From an uncultured Ligilactobacillus sp. (lineage in GTDB: Bacteria > Bacillota > Bacilli > Lactobacillales > Lactobacillaceae): 48,664 nucleotides of DNA. The stretch is from the NCBI GenBank assembly GCA_944326135.1, contig CALVCU010000006.1, positions 1 to 48,664 on the forward strand, given 5' to 3'. Position 1 is the stretch's first letter, and each line of letters starts with the position of its first letter. Below are positions 44,913-48,664 of this stretch, one piece after another. The notes beneath the pieces were generated by a model, which saw only the letters and a list, made by a program, of their open reading frames with translations, had not been told where the DNA came from and searched no databases. Position numbers and translations under genes: made by a program.

Positions 44913-45543
44913 TTTTATATTATTAAGAGATATAATTGTGATTTTAATTGCAATTATATCTTTTTCTATTATATTTGTGGTTAACTTTGTTCCACTTTAT
45001 TATTGGTTTGTATCTAAATTTGATTTAGCATCGTTAATTCATATATCTAAACATGAATTAATGATGAATTATATAAATTTATTGAAATATCTAAACTTTT
45101 TTTGGATTACAAAATGGGATAGAACAATTAAAGCATCTTATACAGGTTTAATTCATTTTGAAGAAGTAAAAATTTTAGTAGAAATTAACAACATTATTGG
45201 AATAATATTTATACTTTTATCATACTTTATAATTCGAAAACGTATGAAAAATAAAACGTTATGGCAATTTATTATTCCGTTAAAATTAATAAGCTCAGGT
45301 TTATTAATTTTCTTTTCGATTGTGTTTATTTATTTTTATCAGTTATTTATTTTATTTCATAAATTAATATTTGCTAATAATTATTGGATTTTTAATCCAA
45401 CAACTGATCCAATTATAAAAGTATTACCGATTGATTTTTTTGAAGCAAGTTTTATATTAATAGTTTTGATTGCATATTTATTTGGTCTGATTTTATATTT
45501 TAAATGTCGGGGTGAATTAAAAAAACTATCAACTAGTAGCTAG
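44902..45543 (+). CDS. TIGR01906-family integral membrane protein
   Basis: 213 residues from ATG 44902, overlapping the phosphatase gene. Four or five membrane helices; LIHFEEVKILVEI near the middle and NNYWIFNPTTDPIIKVLPID plus FFEASFILIVL near the end match the conserved blocks of TIGR01906, a family usually found directly after HAD-IIA phosphatases in Lactobacillales. Function unknown. Its stop codon lies in the terminator hairpin. Confidence 0.82.
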   Translation: MKNNFILLRDIIVILIAIISFSIIFVVNFVPLYYWFVSKFDLASLIHISKHELMMNYINLLKYLNFFWITKWDRTIKASYTGLIHFEEVKILVEINNIIGIIFILLSYFIIRKRMKNKTLWQFIIPLKLISSGLLIFFSIVFIYFYQLFILFHKLIFANNYWIFNPTTDPIIKVLPIDFFEASFILIVLIAYLFGLILYFKCRGELKKLSTSS

Positions 45544-45568
45544 TTGATAGTTTTTTTTAATTAATTTT
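45527..45568. terminator. Bidirectional terminator, TIGR01906 gene / dedA
   Basis: AAAAAACTATCAACTAG/CTAGTTGATAGTTTTTT, perfect, with a TAG loop and eight T. Confidence 0.9.
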
Positions 45569-46205
45569 TCTTTGATACTTTAGCCTTAATACCACTGATA
45601 ACAGCAGGTAATAGTGAAATAACGATTATTCCAATTACAATCATTGAAAAATGTTCTTTTACGAATGGGAAATTTCCAAAGAAGTATCCACCACCACAAC
45701 ATAATGCAACCCATGCAAAAGCTCCAGCTACATTATAGCGAACAAATTTTGAATATTTAACTCCGCTTCCACCAGCAACAAATGGTGAAAAAGTTCTAAT
45801 TATAGGCATAAAACGTGCAAGCGAAATGGCCATGCCACCATGCTTTTCAAAGAATGCTTCGGTTTTATTTAGATCGTCTTCTTTAATAAACTTTCCAAAA
45901 AAAGAATTTTTAGTTAATTTTCTGCCAACTGTTTTACCAATCCAAAAATTTAATGAATCACCTGTAATTGGTGCAATAAGGAATAATGCAACAAAAATCC
46001 AAATATTCAAATGATATTCAGGATTTGCAGCTAATGCACAGGCAGCAAATAGAAGTGAATCACCTGGTAAAAACGGCATTATTACTGCACCAGTTTCAAT
46101 AAAAATTATTAAAAATAAAATTAAGTAGGTCCAATCACCAAAACTATTTACGATTGAAACAAGGTGAGAATCTATATGTAATACAAAATCAATAAATTGT
46201 GCCAA
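45561..46205 (-). CDS. DedA-family membrane protein
   Basis: 214 residues, about five or six membrane helices. Family blocks include FIETGAVIMPFLPGDSLLFA, the re-entrant loop GDSLNFWIGKTVGRKL, FFEKHGGMAISLARFMPIIR and TFSPFVAGGSGVKYSKFV with the conserved Arg and Gly. DedA proteins act as lipid scramblases or flippases (undecaprenyl phosphate or phosphatidylethanolamine in studied members). I start it at TTG 46205, seven bases after GGAGG; ATG 46235 would place that site inside the gene. Confidence 0.92.
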   Translation of the reverse strand: MAQFIDFVLHIDSHLVSIVNSFGDWTYLILFLIIFIETGAVIMPFLPGDSLLFAACALAANPEYHLNIWIFVALFLIAPITGDSLNFWIGKTVGRKLTKNSFFGKFIKEDDLNKTEAFFEKHGGMAISLARFMPIIRTFSPFVAGGSGVKYSKFVRYNVAGAFAWVALCCGGGYFFGNFPFVKEHFSMIVIGIIVISLLPAVISGIKAKVSKKN

Positions 46206-46264
46206 ATCAAACCTCCAAATTGCGTTAATACTCAAATTATAATGCTTAAATTGGGGGATTACAA

Positions 46265-47272
46265 TTAATTTTTAAAATTCTTCATTAGTTGTGTACTATG
46301 AGTTGCTTGACGTTTGTCAGGATAAATAACATTCATAGCATGGTTAACGGCAATTGGTCCTGCTCCAAATCCAGTTGCAATTAAGTCTACTGCTCCTTCT
46401 TGATATGCATTATCACCAACTGCATAGATACCTTTAATTGATGTTTCTTGATTACTGTTAACTTTGATTTTACGATTTTCAATTTCTAAGTTCCATTTTT
46501 TTAATAAACTTGTATCGGTCATAAATCCATAATTAACAATTAATGAATCAGTTACTATAGTTTTAAATTCATCTTTGGTTCTTGCTCGTTTTAATATTAA
46601 TTTAAGTTTCTTATCTGTTGTTTCTTCCATTTGATCAATTATAAAAGGAGTAACAATTGAAACATTTTCTAATTTTTTAATTTGGGAAAGTGAACTTTCA
46701 AGTGCCCTAAACTGATCTCTTCGATGAATTAATGTAATATGATTAGCAATTTTCGATAATTCAAGAGTCCAATCAGTTGCGGAATCTCCACCACCAGCAA
46801 TAATAATATTCTTATTTTTAAATTTTGATATTTCAGAAACATTATAGAATAATGATTTGTTTTCAAAGTATTCTGCATTTTTGATTTTTAATTTTCTAGG
46901 TTCAAATGCACCTACTCCAGTTGCTAAAATAATTGTTTTAGAGTACGTAGTTCGTTTGTTTGTTTGTATTTTAAAAATATTATCTTCTTTTTGAAAATTT
47001 ATTACTGTTTCATTTAGATGAATCTCAGGTTTGAAAAAATCTAATTGCTTTTCTAAATTAGTGATTAAATCTGTTCCAGAAATTTTAGGAAAGGCAGGAA
47101 TATCGAATATTTGTTTTGAAGGAAACAATGCCGATACTTGACCGCCAATTTCGGATAAACTTTCAATTATTTGAACTTTACCTTGTCGCATTAATGCATA
47201 TGTAGCAGTAAATAAACCAACTGGTCCGCCACCAACAATTGTTATATCATAAATATTTTTCTCTTTATTCAT
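46265..47272 (-). CDS. Ferredoxin/flavodoxin-NADP+ reductase, thioredoxin-reductase-like (YumC type)
   Basis: An FAD enzyme of 335 residues. The FAD site is ITIVGGGPVGLFTATYAL; the NADPH site is IIIAGGGDSATDWTLEL; the closing FAD motif is GIYAVGDNAYQEGAVDLIAT. There is no CxxC redox pair, so it is a type 2 ferredoxin-NADP reductase rather than thioredoxin reductase. TAGGTGAT precedes the ATG. It is divergent from the cyclophilin gene across about 80 bases. Confidence 0.93.
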   Translation of the reverse strand: MNKEKNIYDITIVGGGPVGLFTATYALMRQGKVQIIESLSEIGGQVSALFPSKQIFDIPAFPKISGTDLITNLEKQLDFFKPEIHLNETVINFQKEDNIFKIQTNKRTTYSKTIILATGVGAFEPRKLKIKNAEYFENKSLFYNVSEISKFKNKNIIIAGGGDSATDWTLELSKIANHITLIHRRDQFRALESSLSQIKKLENVSIVTPFIIDQMEETTDKKLKLILKRARTKDEFKTIVTDSLIVNYGFMTDTSLLKKWNLEIENRKIKVNSNQETSIKGIYAVGDNAYQEGAVDLIATGFGAGPIAVNHAMNVIYPDKRQATHSTQLMKNFKN

Positions 47273-47350
47273 ATATAATCACCTATTCTAAGTTTAAAAC
47301 TGTTCTAATTTTGTTATACTACATATTAGAAGAATTTGAAGGAGATGTCC

Positions 47351-47938
47351 ATGATGAATTATCCACAATTAAATTTAAAAAATGAAAAAGGACCAAGAGC
47401 TATTTTTAATACAAATTATGGTGAAATGGAATTTCAATTATTTCCTAAGCAAGCTCCAAAAGCAGTTGAAAATTTTATTAGCTTATCCAAACAAGGATAT
47501 TATGATGGAGTTATATTTCATCGTGTAATTAAAGATTTTATGATTCAAGGGGGAGATCCAACAGGAACTGGAATGGGTGGTCAAAGTATTTGGAATAATT
47601 CATTTGAAGATGAATTTTCAAATGAATTATTTAATTTAAGAGGAGCATTATCAATGGCTAATGCAGGACCTAACACAAATGGAAGCCAATTCTTTATAGT
47701 TCAAAACGAAAATTTAGATCAAATGATGATTAAAGAAATGGAAGTAGCAAGTTATCCAGAAGAGATTATAAAAGAATATCAAAAGGGAGGTACTCCATGG
47801 TTAGATCATCGTCATACTGTATTTGGTCAAATTATTGCTGGATATGATGTATTAGACGAAATTGCTAAAGTTAAGACACTATCAAATGATAAGCCAGAAA
47901 AAGATGTTTTAATAGATAATATTCAAATTATAGAATAG
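47351..47938 (+). CDS. Cyclophilin-type peptidyl-prolyl cis-trans isomerase
   Basis: 195 residues, cytoplasmic (no signal peptide). Catalytic and binding blocks: VIFHRVIKDFMIQGGDPTGTG (catalytic Arg), LRGALSMANAGPNTNGSQFF, IVQNENL, and HTVFGQIIAGYDVLDEI. ATG 47351 is six bases after AAGGAG. The next gene lies eight bases downstream, so they are co-transcribed. Confidence 0.95.
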   Translation: MMNYPQLNLKNEKGPRAIFNTNYGEMEFQLFPKQAPKAVENFISLSKQGYYDGVIFHRVIKDFMIQGGDPTGTGMGGQSIWNNSFEDEFSNELFNLRGALSMANAGPNTNGSQFFIVQNENLDQMMIKEMEVASYPEEIIKEYQKGGTPWLDHRHTVFGQIIAGYDVLDEIAKVKTLSNDKPEKDVLIDNIQIIE

Positions 47939-47946
47939 GTGAGTAA

Positions 47947-48357
47947 ATGGATTATCGTATTGGAATGATTTTATCTGGAAAAATTACAGGAATTCAACCT
48001 TATGGTGCTTTTGTAATGTTGGATGATAAAACACAGGGCTTGATCCATATCTCAGAATTAAAGCATGGATATATAAGCGATATTGAAAATTGTTTAAAAA
48101 TTGGTCAATCTGTAAAAGTAATGATTATTGATATTGATGAATATACTAAAAAAATATCTTTATCATTAAGATGTATGGAAAAGCCATTTAATTTTAAATA
48201 TAATCGTGATGAAATTGCACATCAATATAAAAAATACTGGAGTAATAAACATTTAAATATTGGTTTCGAGCCAATTAAAAATCATTTAGATTTTTGGATT
48301 AATGAAGCTTTAAATGATATAGAAAAAAAAGATAAAAAAAATCTTGACCTTAACTAA
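47947..48357 (+). CDS. CvfD/YugI-like S1-domain RNA-binding protein
   Basis: 136 residues. The S1 OB-fold covers residues 1-72: [34 protein letters not shown] and VMIIDIDEYTKKISLSLR. The remainder is a helical, charged C-terminal part with HLNIGFEPIKNHLDFWI, matching the general stress protein 13/CvfD group of ribosome-linked translation regulators. TAGGTGAG precedes the ATG. It lies immediately upstream of the rRNA operon promoters, with no clear terminator. Confidence 0.88.
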   Translation: MDYRIGMILSGKITGIQPYGAFVMLDDKTQGLIHISELKHGYISDIENCLKIGQSVKVMIIDIDEYTKKISLSLRCMEKPFNFKYNRDEIAHQYKKYWSNKHLNIGFEPIKNHLDFWINEALNDIEKKDKKNLDLN

Positions 48358-48421
48358 AAAATCAGATATTATAATAAACGTTGTTGAGTTACTTAATTCG
48401 TTTTACAAATGAAAAAAGTTC

Positions 48422-48450
48422 TTGACAGGGTTTATTTTTTTCGATAAACT
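48422..48450 (+). promoter_or_regulatory. rRNA operon promoter P1
   Basis: TTGACA (48422-48427), a 17-base spacer and TAAACT (48445-48450). The -35 sits in a sequence (AAAAAAGTTCTTGACA) repeated at P2. Confidence 0.75.
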
Positions 48451-48494
48451 TTTAAGAGTCGTAAATAAGTGATAAGAAAAAATAAAAAAAGTTC

Positions 48495-48522
48495 TTGACA
48501 TTTATTTATAACATGTTAAAAT
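48495..48522 (+). promoter_or_regulatory. rRNA operon promoter P2
   Basis: TTGACA (48495-48500), a 16-base spacer and extended -10 TGT-TAAAAT (48514-48522). Together with P1 this is the tandem arrangement usual for rrn operons. Confidence 0.8.
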
Positions 48523-48664
48523 GATAAATGTTGTCGCTAAGATAACAAACAGATGTAGATCTTTGAAAACTGAATATGTTTCGATGAACAAATGTGCAGG
48601 GCAATTCATGAAAATGAATGCAAAAACATTTGCGAAGTCAATTCGCTAGTAAAATTTATGAGTC
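48523..48664 (+). other. rRNA operon leader, 16S gene begins beyond the window
   Basis: This non-coding stretch follows P2. It contains GATCTTTGAAAACTGAA, a box A-like antitermination element common in Gram-positive rrn leaders, and CGAAGTCAATTCGC, which can form the small hairpin GCGAA/TTCGC. The end, AAAATTTATGAGTC, resembles the sequence just before mature 16S, but the GAGTTTGATC start of 16S is not reached. With the P1-P2 segment it fills the last 307 bases, which hold no gene. Confidence 0.7.

Noticed and set aside
48640-48664. Start of 16S rRNA
   Set aside because: The diagnostic GAGTTTGATCCTGG sequence is not reached before the window ends; only the leader can be supported.

Overview
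The window is a strongly AT-rich, gene-dense chromosomal segment of a Gram-positive bacterium, most likely a low-GC member of the Lactobacillaceae. The evidence is the gene content and order (eno, secG-rnr-smpB-ssrA, cdaA-cdaR-glmM, a divergent pepQ/ccpA pair, a seven-gene comG operon, LtaS-type lipoteichoic acid synthase), frequent TTG/GTG starts behind strong Shine-Dalgarno sequences, CcpA-type cre sites, and a tmRNA tag reading AKNNNNSYALAA. Genus and species cannot be fixed from sequence alone. It looks like core chromosome: I see no integrase, transposase, CRISPR array or defence island.

Layout. 1-9.5 kb: 3' end of enolase, a ClcA-type Cl-/H+ antiporter, SecG, RNase R, SmpB, a LURP-one-like protein with a Cof-type phosphatase, then ung-pta-tsaE and a DnaQ-like exonuclease. 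9.6-20 kb is a cell-wall and central-metabolism block: MurB, a DUF1361 membrane protein, CdaA/CdaR (c-di-AMP synthesis), a secreted Mub-like protein lying between cdaR and glmM, GlmM, GlmS, a candidate CcpA-controlled small RNA, a 102-residue protein and class II fructose-bisphosphate aldolase. 20-24.4 kb: a DUF1836 regulator divergent from a hemolysin III (TrhA-type) protein, an ArsR regulator, RNase HI, a frame-broken L,D-transpeptidase and the tmRNA. 24.5-38.6 kb: a two-component system, LtaS, a GlcU sugar transporter, Pgi, a CbpB/DarB-like CBS protein, an MscS channel, DUF948 and YtxH-like proteins, PepQ, CcpA, YebC and ribokinase. 38.7-43.5 kb: comGA-GG (comGG frame-broken) and the YtxK methyltransferase. 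43.5-48.4 kb: YutD, a HAD-IIA phosphatase, a TIGR01906 membrane protein, DedA, ferredoxin-NADP reductase, cyclophilin and a CvfD-like S1 protein. The window ends in the tandem promoters and leader of an rRNA operon, just before 16S.

Themes. Carbon control links several units: CcpA itself (cre in its promoter), a glucose-uptake gene bracketed by two cre-like boxes, an ArsR gene with a cre, and a stand-alone promoter-cre-terminator unit that looks like a small RNA. Envelope precursor supply and turgor are linked through CdaA/CdaR, GlmM/GlmS (with NagR-like operators before glmS), MurB, LtaS, an L,D-transpeptidase and a c-di-AMP-binding CBS protein. Two genes, the L,D-transpeptidase and comGG, are each broken at a seven-base homopolymer; this could be real loss, slippage-dependent expression or sequencing error.

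Almost every transcription unit ends in a long perfect hairpin, and many of these serve converging genes on both strands.
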